A stretch of 12,079 nt of DNA from JAYEIA01 sp034659855 (lineage in GTDB: Bacteria > Bacteroidota > Bacteroidia > Bacteroidales > JAADGE01), in the NCBI GenBank assembly GCA_034659855.1, contig JAYEIA010000108.1, forward strand, positions 1 to 12,079, written 5' to 3'. The stretch's first letter is position 1. Every line of letters starts with the position of its first letter. Both the position numbers and the translations under genes were made by a program. The notes below the pieces were generated by a model, which did no database searches, had not been told where the DNA came from, and saw nothing but the letters and a program-made list of their open reading frames with translations. This document shows, in pieces, positions 1 to 6,546 of this stretch.

Positions 1-1
1 G

Positions 2-175
2 TTCAACCTTTACGGAAGACAAAATTATTTAAGTGTAAATTTTAATAAAACCGGCGGAGAGAACGGTGAATATTATGTTCCGTCAAATTTTATTTCGGAG
101 TCGGAATTGTTGCCGACCGCTTATACCGGCATGGGGTTTATACCGTCTGTCAGCTATCGGTTTGTATTTAGATAA
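2..175 (+). CDS. C-terminal end of an outer-membrane beta-barrel protein (probable TonB-dependent receptor), cut by the window edge
   Basis: The frame is open from base 2 and encodes the last 57 residues before a TAA. What is seen: alternating polar and aromatic residues (NYLSVNFNK), a glycine/asparagine-rich turn, then GMGFIPSVSYRFVFR at the very end. A final amphipathic strand rich in aromatic residues that closes at the C-terminus is typical of outer-membrane barrels, and in Bacteroidota most such proteins are TonB-dependent receptors. The family assignment is inference, because the plug domain and most of the barrel lie outside the window. The next native gene, a DUF4249 lipoprotein, is convergent with it rather than in tandem. 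Confidence 0.55.
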   Translation, partial: FNLYGRQNYLSVNFNKTGGENGEYYVPSNFISESELLPTAYTGMGFIPSVSYRFVFR

Positions 176-211
176 ATCAGGGCTTTGTTCTGTTTTACGA
201 AGTTTAGAAAC

Positions 212-224
212 GCTCTGAAAGAGC
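212..224 (+). terminator. weak hairpin downstream of the barrel gene
   Basis: GCTCT and AGAGC pair around a 3-nt loop (GAA), followed by an A/T-rich stretch (AATTTATTTAA) 37 bases after the stop codon. The stem is only 5 bp and there is no uninterrupted T run, so this is a weak candidate terminator. Confidence 0.3.
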
Positions 225-285
225 AATTTATTTAAGTGCTTGTATAGAAATAACATTTACAATTTTGTGTATTATTGCTGATACC

Positions 286-308
286 GAAAATCAACTAATT
301 AACTTCCG
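286..308 (+). repeat. left copy of the 23-bp direct repeat bracketing the islet (att-like)
   Basis: This 23-bp sequence (begins GAAAATCAACTA, ends ACTTCCG) recurs perfectly and in the same orientation at 2787-2809. Identity stops sharply at both ends. It lies 25 bp before the first gene of the intervening accessory segment. I read the pair as the ends of an inserted islet. Confidence 0.6.
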
Positions 309-333
309 AATTTTATAACAGTGAGAAATAACT

Positions 334-636
334 ATGGAAGCACTATCATTTACACAAATCATCATTATTATAATATCATTATTTTTTGGTATTATTGCTG
401 TGAAATTTGCTATTAATTTTGATCTAAATAAATATTTAGAAAGAAAGGATAAAAAATTAGATGCTAAAATCAAAAATACTTGTTTGCCTATGAAATTGCT
501 TTACGATGAAAAACAAAATGGTGTAATATATAAGAATTTCTTTGAGTCACCTTTCGGAACTTTACAATGGCAATGTCAAAGATGTGGAGTTACTTATAAT
601 CATATAGATCAAGATGAACAACAAAAAACTGCTTAA
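334..636 (+). CDS. small membrane-anchored protein with a CxxC motif, probably C-terminally truncated
   Basis: I do not recognise the family. The 100-residue product has an isoleucine-rich hydrophobic segment at residues 7-26, so a single N-terminal membrane anchor is likely, followed by a charged lysine-rich stretch (35-48). A conserved-looking end carries WQCQRC (C81, C84) and H90, reminiscent of half a zinc ribbon. The frame stays coding-like beyond the TAA: the next codons read YYIKNPKEYKKNN, and after a one-base shift in an A/T run the sequence continues FYKLLKKKGIV and stops at 714-716. This suggests the ancestral protein was about 126 residues and that a nonsense mutation plus a frameshift removed its tail. 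The ATG is preceded by GAGAAATAACT, a sequence also found at the start of the decayed restriction gene at 1733. It is the first gene of the bracketed islet, 105 bp upstream of the RhuM gene on the same strand. Function unknown. Confidence 0.6.
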   Translation: MEALSFTQIIIIIISLFFGIIAVKFAINFDLNKYLERKDKKLDAKIKNTCLPMKLLYDEKQNGVIYKNFFESPFGTLQWQCQRCGVTYNHIDQDEQQKTA

Positions 637-716
637 TATTATATAAAGAATCCCAAGGAATATAAAAAAAACAACAAAAATTTTATAAATTATTGAAGAA
701 AAAGGGAATTGTATAA
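637..716 (+). pseudogene. former C-terminal tail of the CxxC protein, out of frame
   Basis: Directly after the stop of the preceding gene, the same frame reads YYIKNPKEYKKNN to about 675. A shift of frame in the run AAAAATTTT (676-684) then gives FYKLLKKKGIV and a TAA at 714-716. The lysine-rich, evenly charged peptide continues the style of the upstream protein. Because the region is AT-rich, a chance reading cannot be excluded. Confidence 0.4.
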
Positions 717-741
717 ATATTTTAAGGATAATAAATAAACT

Positions 742-1743
742 ATGGCAGATATAAAAAATCAAAACAGCGAGATAATTATTTTCAAAACAGCAGATGAAAA
801 GGTTTCTGTAAATGTTGTGATGGAAAACGAAACGGTTTGGCTTACTCAAAATCAAATGGCAGATCTTTTTGGAAAAGCAAAATCTACCATCAACGAACAT
901 ATAAAAAATATTTACAGCGAAAAAGAATTGGCAGAAAGCGAAACAATGCACAAATTCGGAATTTCCGAATTTCAACAAAAAGCACCAAATTATTACAATC
1001 TTGATGTCATTATTTCCGTAGGATACAGAGTAAAATCACTTCGCGGAACAGAGTTTCGTAAATGGGCAACAGCAAGACTCAAAGAATATATCATCAAGGG
1101 TTTTACCATGGATGATGAAAGACTAAAAGGAACAGGCGGAGGAAATTATTGGAAAGAATTATTAGATAGAATCCGTGATATTAGAAGCAGTGAAAAGGTT
1201 TTGTATCGTCAAGTGTTGGATTTGTATGCAACAAGTATTGACTATGCTCCCAAAAGCGAAGAGTCAAAAATATTTTTTGCTACTGTGCAAAACAAACTTC
1301 ATTATGCAGTCAATAAACAAACCGCTGCAGAAATTATTCATGACCGCGTGAATGCAGAAAAAGAATTTACGGGACTGACAACTTTTTCAGGAGAAATACC
1401 TGTCAAAAAAGATATAGCTATTGCAAAAAATTATCTAAAAGAGGAAGAATTGCAGAGGTTCAATCGTTTGGTTTCCGCTTTTTTTGATCTTGCAGAACTT
1501 AAAGCAATGGATCACGAGGAAATGAAAATGCAAAATTGGATTGATGAGCTTGATACCTTTACGACAAGTTATGGAAAAGGCACTTTGCAAAATGCAGGAA
1601 AAATTAGTCATAATAAAGCAATACAAAAAGCAGAAACAGAATACAAAAAATATCAAGTAAAAACACTTTCGCCCGTCGAGAAAGAATATTTGGAAAATAT
1701 GAAAAATATTGAAAAGACTATTTTAAATAATAATGAGAAATAA
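742..1743 (+). CDS. rhuM-like: RhuM-family protein (virulence-protein RhuM family)
   Basis: The 333-residue product has the hallmarks of the RhuM family, named after a gene of Salmonella pathogenicity island 3: the N-terminal block VWLTQNQMADLFG (residues 32-44), the core ISEFQQKAPNYYNLDVIISV (74-93), then GYRVKSLRGTEFRKWAT (94-110) and LKEYIIKGFTMDDERLK (113-129). The N-terminal block resembles a helix-turn-helix (MADLFGKAKSTINEHIKNI), so nucleic-acid binding is plausible. A second, less characterised domain follows (about 150-310: HDRVNAEKEFTGLTTF, WIDELDTF). The molecular function is not established. In my knowledge the family is often found inside or beside restriction-modification loci and mobile islands, which fits the restriction-gene remnant starting inside its last codons (ATG at 1733, an 11-base overlap). 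It appears full length and intact. Codon choice is AT-rich like the rest of the islet. The start at 742 (ATAAACTATGG) gives the expected N-terminus. Confidence 0.85.
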   Translation: MADIKNQNSEIIIFKTADEKVSVNVVMENETVWLTQNQMADLFGKAKSTINEHIKNIYSEKELAESETMHKFGISEFQQKAPNYYNLDVIISVGYRVKSLRGTEFRKWATARLKEYIIKGFTMDDERLKGTGGGNYWKELLDRIRDIRSSEKVLYRQVLDLYATSIDYAPKSEESKIFFATVQNKLHYAVNKQTAAEIIHDRVNAEKEFTGLTTFSGEIPVKKDIAIAKNYLKEEELQRFNRLVSAFFDLAELKAMDHEEMKMQNWIDELDTFTTSYGKGTLQNAGKISHNKAIQKAETEYKKYQVKTLSPVEKEYLENMKNIEKTILNNNEK

Positions 1744-1998
1744 CTATGCAAAAACTATTGAATATGAAGATTTAAAAGTAATTGATGTAAAATCAAAGCA
1801 TTTGATTATGGTATTGCAAAACCTGAAACTCCTGACTATATCTTAAATAATTTGAAATATAACTTTTTTGATTGGCAAAAAAATGCTTTTGAAAACTTTC
1901 TTACCTACTAAGCGATCAAAGAAAGAGAAAGTCCAAATTATAGACTTGTTGGTTTACCATTCTTTAGGAACGGATATGAAATAAGTTATGATAGTTAG
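1733..1998 (+). pseudogene. decayed 5' end of a type III restriction/DEAD-box helicase-like gene
   Basis: An ATG inside the end of the RhuM gene opens the peptide MRNNYAKTIEYEDLKVIDVK. One base appears to be missing near 1798. In the shifted frame the text continues AFDYGIAKPETPDYILNNLK and FFDWQKNAFENFLTY, hits a TAA at 1909-1911 where the family would have CAA (Gln), then reads AIKERESPNYRLVGLPFF and ends at a TAG at 1996-1998. The DWQKNAFENFLTYQAIKERE block is what I recall upstream of the Walker A motif in Res-type helicase subunits. No Walker A (GTGKT) or later motif follows, so most of the gene is gone, and a deletion junction after SPNY is likely. The 11-bp overlap with the RhuM gene implies that the two were once translationally coupled. 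Family identity comes from memory of this N-terminal block. Confidence 0.7.
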
Positions 1999-2121
1999 GC
2001 GAAGTTATTTAAATTCCGTTCTTTAATACAATAGTTCGTTAATTTTTAATAATTATCTGATATTCAATACTTTATAAGGCAAGCCATAAACGAGTTAAAG
2101 TGTTGACTGTTACGTGCTTAG

Positions 2122-2175
2122 TTCGTAATTACCTACGGTGAGGGCTTCGCCGTTCGTAATTAATAATTCGTAATT
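2122..2175. repeat. three TTCGTAATT repeats with an internal hairpin
   Basis: TTCGTAATT occurs at 2122-2130, 2153-2161 and 2167-2175. Between the first two lies a hairpin, ACGGTGAG/TTCGCCGT (2135-2153, two G·T pairs, loop GGC). Short repeats of this style are frequent in Bacteroidota intergenic DNA. No function can be read from it. Confidence 0.6.
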
Positions 2176-2315
2176 TAACCAAGTGTTGTTAATAAGGATC
2201 ATAATTCTAACTTTAAGAATGAATATGAATTAGTCGTAAATAGATAAGGAGCTTCCCTTTTTTCCAATTCACCCCGAACCCCTCTTGGAAAGGAAAAACA
2301 GAAAAAATCAAATTT

Positions 2316-2548
2316 CAGACTTCGTCTGTTTTAATATAAAAAAATGGACATTGTGTATAATTGTAAGTGCCTGAATGTCTGATAAAACAAATTTTGAAAC
2401 AAATTCACAGTAACTGCCATCTGTCTCACTGTCAGGCGTTTGGACTTTCTCCAAATAATGCCTGCGCCCAATTATATCGCAAAATCACATAGCAACCTTT
2501 ATATTAAAGGAGTTCAGCTATTTAAAATATTAAAACAGACGAAGTCTG
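2316..2548. mobile_element. MITE-like element, about 233 bp, with perfect terminal inverted repeats
   Basis: The left end at 2314-2337 (begins TTCAGACTTCGTCTG, ends TTTTAATAT) is matched perfectly, as its reverse complement, at 2527-2550: 24 of 24 bases. If the element is taken as CAGAC...GTCTG, it is flanked on both sides by AATTT (2311-2315 and 2549-2553), which could be a 5-bp target-site duplication. The two readings overlap because AA/TT can count as either repeat or duplication. Each terminus is itself a small hairpin (CAGAC-TTC-GTCTG). No open reading frame of note lies inside, so it would have to be moved in trans. The alternative is a long RNA stem-loop. Confidence 0.5.
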
Positions 2549-2737
2549 AATTTATAAGAATTGAGGAAAGTCTATCATGAGAATTAAGAACGAAAAATAT
2601 TTTTTGAACACACTCCGCTTGTAAATTCTCATATCCGCAAACGGTGTTGGTACAGAAAATGGATATGCACGTTGTTTTTTGTTTAAACATTCAAATCCAT
2701 AGGTTGTAATATCAAGTTGAAACAAATACAAGCTATT

Positions 2738-2757
2738 CCGAGGAGCAATCGGCTCGG
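2738..2757. repeat. small hairpin near the right islet end
   Basis: CCGAG (2738-2742) pairs with CTCGG (2753-2757) around a 10-nt loop, about 30 bp inside the right 23-bp repeat. Only 5 bp of stem, so it may be incidental. Confidence 0.3.
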
Positions 2758-2786
2758 GGAAAACTATACGCTTGACGTTAAAGTCT

Positions 2787-2809
2787 GAAAATCAACTAAT
2801 TAACTTCCG
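2787..2809 (+). repeat. right copy of the 23-bp direct repeat (att-like), overlapping a gene end
   Basis: Identical to 286-308. On the minus strand it contains the last three sense codons (Glu-Val-Asn), the TAG stop and the next nine bases of the DUF4249 gene. Insertion at the 3' end of a gene, with the end restored by the repeat, is a common pattern for site-specific integration. Confidence 0.6.
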
Positions 2810-3620
2810 CAACTAAAGAGTCTTGATCAACACTGCAAACGGCAAAAAAGCCCTTGCCGTTGTTATTAATATTTCCGCTTATATTTGCTGCTGCTTGGTC
2901 AAAGTAACCGCCGCTTCCGCCGGTTTCAATAAGCACGGCACGCATAAATTTTGCATAGGGGGCACTCATCGAATATTTTCGTATATACAGCCTGCTGCCC
3001 TCCGGGAAAAAGACGTTCTCCGAATTCGGAGGAAACAGCTCATTCAAATCCACCGTATTTAAACTGTAGAAATATTGCAAGGCCGAGGATTCTGTTTCCG
3101 ATGGGTCAGAAGAAGAGGGCAGCTGCGACCAATCAATAAAAACTTCCCGAATGGAAATGTCATTTTCGCTAAAACTGATTTTTTGTTCATTAATAACCAA
3201 TAAGGTTGAATCGCCGGCCGGAGCAATATTTAACGGATTTACGGCTGCCACCGGAAGAGCATAATCCACTGCCGTATATTGTTCGCCCTCTATTGTGGCA
3301 TGCATTATGAAGAATGTTCCGATAACGGCTTGGAATTTTTCATCGCTGACATAAACTCCCGGGCTTGTTTCTGAAAAATTATAGCTTGCATTTTCTTTAT
3401 TTACAACAACTACAGCGCCGTGTACAGGAACCTCAGACGCATTAAGCTCATTTTGCGAATAGCTTATTTTTATGGTTTGATGTTTGAGTTCGTTGGTTAT
3501 TCGAGATTCAAATACCGGATATTTTAGTCCGTCACTTTTTAAATCCCACTCTGTTTTTGTTTCGCAACCTATTGTCAGCAAGTTTAATACAGTAAATATG
3601 ATGTACAATATACGTGTCAT
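2796..3620 (-). CDS. DUF4249-family lipoprotein
   Basis: The 274-residue protein has a lipoprotein signal peptide with lipobox LTIGC (Cys19), followed by ETKTEWDL, so it is expected to be a membrane-anchored envelope lipoprotein. The beta-rich layout fits the DUF4249 family of Bacteroidota: an early block GAVVVVNKENASYNFSE (about 68-84), then GVYVSDEKFQAVIGTFFIM, and near the C-terminus GGSGGYFDQAA and GKGFFAV. Family members are usually encoded beside a TonB-dependent receptor and are thought to be accessory surface lipoproteins, but no biochemical role is established. Here the barrel gene at 1-175 faces it convergently, with an islet of about 2.5 kb between them, so they may not be functional partners. 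Its stop codon lies within the right 23-bp repeat. Its promoter should lie in the 196-bp divergent spacer shared with the gene at 3817. Confidence 0.75.
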   Translation of the reverse strand: MTRILYIIFTVLNLLTIGCETKTEWDLKSDGLKYPVFESRITNELKHQTIKISYSQNELNASEVPVHGAVVVVNKENASYNFSETSPGVYVSDEKFQAVIGTFFIMHATIEGEQYTAVDYALPVAAVNPLNIAPAGDSTLLVINEQKISFSENDISIREVFIDWSQLPSSSDPSETESSALQYFYSLNTVDLNELFPPNSENVFFPEGSRLYIRKYSMSAPYAKFMRAVLIETGGSGGYFDQAAANISGNINNNGKGFFAVCSVDQDSLVAEVN

Positions 3621-3816
3621 TAGTCGTAGCTTTAATGTTCAATTTATTTGCCCGTAATAGGGGTTGTGCCTCTTAAATTCAATTTCATTCAGAAAAAAAG
3701 AATATTTTTTCAGGGTATAACATTTTTCATGTGTATTACGTACAGACAAACATAATCATTTAAAAGTTGTTTGAATCAATCAGAAATTAATATTTAAATC
3801 ATTAAACTTTAGAATT

Positions 3817-4917
3817 ATGAAATATTTAAAATTTGCATTTATTGCACTATTGGCCTCAGTACTGGTTTTTACCGGTTGTGAAAAAGATGAAGTAACTCCT
3901 GATGCTGAATTTATTCCTGAAAATTTCAAAGTAGATATTCCAAGTTCCATTAGTGGGGAAGCCTCTAAAAAATTGTCATCGTCAAAAGATGAAGTTTTGC
4001 AGGGCGATGATATTTACGGGTATTTAAGGACATTTATTTTCGTAGGCGAAGCATCGGCCGAAATTGTGCAGGACATTATGCGAGCTATTCGCAAGCACGG
4101 GTTAAATGAGGCCATGTCTTTCTCTTTTCAGTCGGATGACGACGGAAGAGTAAAAAATGTGGTAATCACAGAAAATTCTTCTTTTGAAGGACATACTTGG
4201 GAATATGAACTCAGCATGACCGATGCCGAGTCGGAAGCAAATGCTGACCAAGGAATGGCTATGCAAGTGTTTTGGGACAGAAATCCCGTGGACGGAATTG
4301 CAATTCTTAAGCCCTACAATCTCAACAGAACGGAGAATCCGGAAGAAAATGATGTCATGTACCGAGTAGATTACAGCGAAACCGGTGATACCGGCTACAG
4401 TAATGCCATGATAGTTTATATTGCCGGTTTACCGGTTGCCAATCCTTTACAATTGCCCTATGCCATGCAAACCTTGAAAATATTTGCCGGTAAAGACGGA
4501 GATATGGTAGATGTATTCGGAAACTCAAACCATCCCAATGCGAAATTTTTTAACGATGATACGGGATTTAACTGGGCTTTTACCGCTTCGGGAATCGAGG
4601 ACAGTGATATTGGTGTGGCCGAGGTTGGATTGCCGCCAAGTGATTTAGACGAAACATCGCGAGAAGTAATTTTGGGCGACTATGCGTTAAAAACTGTTTT
4701 TGAAAATCAAATTTATGATGTTTGGCCAAATATATTGCCTGAAGATTTAGATACGTATTTGCAGAATACAGAAGCTCCCGGTTATTTTGGCCCGTTTGGA
4801 TTTATTACCGGAGGAACAGCTCCAAATGACCAATATACTGAGATTGAAGCCTCAATGAACGAATTGGTGCCGTACAATCCGATTCAGGTTACGAATTTAA
4901 CCATTGAATTTAAATAA
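3817..4917 (+). CDS. unrecognised lipoprotein, 366 residues
   Basis: The N-terminus has a classical lipoprotein signal: MKYLK, hydrophobic segment 6-19, lipobox VFTGC with Cys21, then EKDEVTPDAE. The acidic residues right after the cysteine resemble the Bacteroidota signal for surface exposure, which is inference. The mature part is acidic and mixes a short helical segment (about 79-96, ASAEIVQDIMRAIRKHG) with beta-strand-rich stretches such as GRVKNVVITENSSFEGHTW and DVMYRVDYSETGDTG. I recognise no family and see no enzyme motif. It is transcribed divergently from the DUF4249 gene, and its transcript should end at the hairpin 4952-4985. The ATG at 3817 (TTTAGAATTATG) has no Shine-Dalgarno sequence, as is normal for this phylum. 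Confidence 0.8.
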   Translation: MKYLKFAFIALLASVLVFTGCEKDEVTPDAEFIPENFKVDIPSSISGEASKKLSSSKDEVLQGDDIYGYLRTFIFVGEASAEIVQDIMRAIRKHGLNEAMSFSFQSDDDGRVKNVVITENSSFEGHTWEYELSMTDAESEANADQGMAMQVFWDRNPVDGIAILKPYNLNRTENPEENDVMYRVDYSETGDTGYSNAMIVYIAGLPVANPLQLPYAMQTLKIFAGKDGDMVDVFGNSNHPNAKFFNDDTGFNWAFTASGIEDSDIGVAEVGLPPSDLDETSREVILGDYALKTVFENQIYDVWPNILPEDLDTYLQNTEAPGYFGPFGFITGGTAPNDQYTEIEASMNELVPYNPIQVTNLTIEFK

Positions 4918-4951
4918 GGCAGGATAAGTAAGTTATTGAATGACTGTCAAC

Positions 4952-4985
4952 AAAAAACCGTGTACAAATGATGTACACGGTTTTT
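4952..4985. terminator. bidirectional rho-independent terminator
   Basis: A perfect 9-bp stem, CCGTGTACA (4958-4966) with TGTACACGG (4972-4980), has loop AATGA. It is preceded by six A and followed by five T, so it works in both directions. It sits between the convergent lipoprotein gene (stop at 4917) and kbl (stop at 5023). Confidence 0.9.
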
Positions 4986-5022
4986 CTGAATATATATTTA
5001 TAAAGATATATTGTTCAGCTTA

Positions 5023-6249
5023 TTAAACTCCGAATTTCTCAATAATTTCTTCTTTAGTTTTTCCGAGAATTCCGAATTCGTTGCCAATTTTAGTGAAAGC
5101 GGCCACGGCTTTGTCCAAATGTTCTTTGGTGTGAGCGGCAGAAAGCTGAATTCTTATTCTGGCCAAGCCCTTGGCTACCACCGGATAATAAAATCCGATA
5201 ACATAAATACCTTCGTCGAGCAGTTTGGCGGCAAAATCTTGAGAAAGTTTTGCATTAAACAGCATAAGAGCTACAATAGCAGAGTCAGAGGGTTTAATTA
5301 CAAAGCCGGCTTTGTCCATTTCAGTTTTAAAATATTCAGCATTACCAATCACTTTGTCTCTCAGTTCGGTATCGGAACTCAGCATATCAAAAACTTTGCT
5401 TGCCGCGCCGGCAATTACCGGAGCCAATGAATTAGAAAATAAATAAGGTCGAGACCGTTGTCTCAGCAGATCAATAATTTCTTTTTTACCTGTAGTAAAT
5501 CCGCCCATTGCACCGCCCAAAGCTTTACCTAAGGTACTGGTAATAATATCTACCCGATCCATAACATCGTGATATTCATGCGTTCCTTTGCCGTGTTCTC
5601 CGATAAAACCTGAGGCATGGCTGTCGTCAACCATTACCAAGGCATCGTACTTGTCGGCCAAATCACAAATTTGATTCAGTTTTGCAATATCGCCGTCCAT
5701 GGAAAATACGCCGTCGGTTACTATAATTCTAAAACGTTGGGCTTGCGATACTTTAAGTTGTTCTTCAAGGTTATTCATGTTGCCGTGCTTAAAACGGAAG
5801 CGTTGAGCTTTGCACAGTCTCACTCCGTCGATAATTGAAGCATGGTTGAGCTCATCAGAAATTATGGCATCTTCTTTGTTAAACAGCGGTTCAAAAATTC
5901 CGCCGTTGGCGTCAAATGCTGCGGCATAGAGTATGGTGTCTTCCATACCGAAAAAGTCGGAAATTTGTTTTTCGAGTTTTTTGTGAATATCTTGAGTACC
6001 GCAGATAAACCGTACCGAAGACATACCGTATCCGTGAGAGTCCAGAGTCGCCTTTGCCGCTTTAATAACTTCGGGATGAGATGATAAACCCAAATAGTTG
6101 TTGGAGCAGAAATTAATAACCGAAGACCCGTCATCAAGTTTTATTTCGGCATCTTGTGCAGAAGCTATAATGCGTTCTTTTTTGTATAAACCGGCATCTT
6201 CAATGGATTGAAGTTCATCGGATAAATGTTGTTTTAATTTATTGTACAT
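5023..6249 (-). CDS. kbl: glycine C-acetyltransferase (2-amino-3-ketobutyrate CoA ligase)
   Basis: This cytosolic PLP enzyme cleaves 2-amino-3-oxobutyrate with CoA into glycine and acetyl-CoA, the second step of threonine degradation through threonine dehydrogenase. The 408 residues are close to the usual size of about 400, with a short C-terminal tail (GKTKEEIIEKFGV). The N-terminus MYNKLKQHLSDEL...AGLYKKERII is typical of Kbl and argues against the related serine palmitoyltransferase. Visible motifs are NFCSNNYLGLSSHP (46-59), SVRFICGTQDIHK (78-90), the cofactor Asp/His region VMVDDSHASGF (205-215) and the PLP lysine in TSTLGKALGGAMGG (Lys242). No threonine dehydrogenase gene is adjacent, so the partner must be elsewhere. 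A Bacteroidota-type promoter is visible upstream (6272-6301), and the terminator at 4952-4985 follows. Confidence 0.95.
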   Translation of the reverse strand: MYNKLKQHLSDELQSIEDAGLYKKERIIASAQDAEIKLDDGSSVINFCSNNYLGLSSHPEVIKAAKATLDSHGYGMSSVRFICGTQDIHKKLEKQISDFFGMEDTILYAAAFDANGGIFEPLFNKEDAIISDELNHASIIDGVRLCKAQRFRFKHGNMNNLEEQLKVSQAQRFRIIVTDGVFSMDGDIAKLNQICDLADKYDALVMVDDSHASGFIGEHGKGTHEYHDVMDRVDIITSTLGKALGGAMGGFTTGKKEIIDLLRQRSRPYLFSNSLAPVIAGAASKVFDMLSSDTELRDKVIGNAEYFKTEMDKAGFVIKPSDSAIVALMLFNAKLSQDFAAKLLDEGIYVIGFYYPVVAKGLARIRIQLSAAHTKEHLDKAVAAFTKIGNEFGILGKTKEEIIEKFGV

Positions 6250-6271
6250 AGTTTCTCGTTTATTTTTTTTT

Positions 6272-6301
6272 CAAAAATATTGAAAATGAACCGAATACAA
6301 A
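6272..6301 (-). promoter_or_regulatory. candidate Bacteroidota-type promoter of kbl
   Basis: Read on the minus strand, TTTG (6301-6298) is followed after 18 bases by TATTTTTG (6279-6272), which matches the phylum's consensus TTTG and TAnnTTTG with a slightly short spacer. It lies 22 bases before the ATG of kbl. AT-richness makes chance matches possible. Confidence 0.4.
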
Positions 6302-6481
6302 AAGTATTTTTTATGTTTTACAGGGACTTTTTGCTTCTGAATTTTTCTTTCCGGATGATTATTCGGATTGACGCCAAATGTGGTGTTTTGGAATAAACAG
6401 AGCATAAGTCGTTTGTACAGAAGAATGGTTACAAAACTACTGTCAACACAAATTAATTATGAAAAAATAATCTTTTGTAGA

Positions 6482-6514
6482 TTGAGCATGTTGTTTTACA
6501 AACAATATGCTCAA
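6482..6514. repeat. long hairpin, 15-bp stem
   Basis: TTGAGCATGTTGTTT pairs with AAACAATATGCTCAA around the 3-nt loop TAC; 14 Watson-Crick pairs and one G·T. No T run follows on either strand, so it does not look like an ordinary terminator. Its right half (ATGCTCAA) is the beginning of the 20-bp tandem unit at 6507-6546. Confidence 0.75.
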
Positions 6515-6546
6515 CCTCCGAAAAACATGCTCAACCTCCGAAAAAA
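6507..6546. repeat. tandem duplication of a 20-bp unit
   Basis: ATGCTCAACCTCCGAAAAAC (6507-6526) is repeated at once at 6527-6546, with one difference at the last base. The CTCAACCTCCGAAAAA core recurs, reverse-complemented, at 7622-7638. Confidence 0.75.

Larger units (their letters stand above)
1999..2786. other. non-coding AT-rich stretch at the right side of the islet
   Basis: No gene can be supported in about 790 bp. It holds three TTCGTAATT repeats with a hairpin (2122-2175), a MITE-like inverted-repeat element (2316-2548) and a small CCGAG/CTCGG hairpin (2738-2757), and it ends at the 23-bp direct repeat. It looks like decayed or mobile intergenic DNA rather than a regulatory region, because the gene to its right (2796-3620) ends here. 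Confidence 0.6.

Noticed and set aside
291..473. Short minus-strand open frame ending at the left 23-bp repeat
   Set aside because: It is antisense to the CxxC gene. Its last codons match the DUF4249 gene end only because of the shared 23-bp repeat, and in a different reading frame.
562..978. Open minus-strand frame of 138 codons antisense to the CxxC gene and RhuM
   Set aside because: It is rich in Phe, Ile and Cys, as expected for the complement of A-rich coding sequence, and overlaps the well-supported RhuM gene.
2083..2125. Possible integron attC-like sequence (ATAAACGAGTTAAAGTGTT)
   Set aside because: I could not find the paired inner and outer complementary boxes, and there is no integrase or cassette structure.
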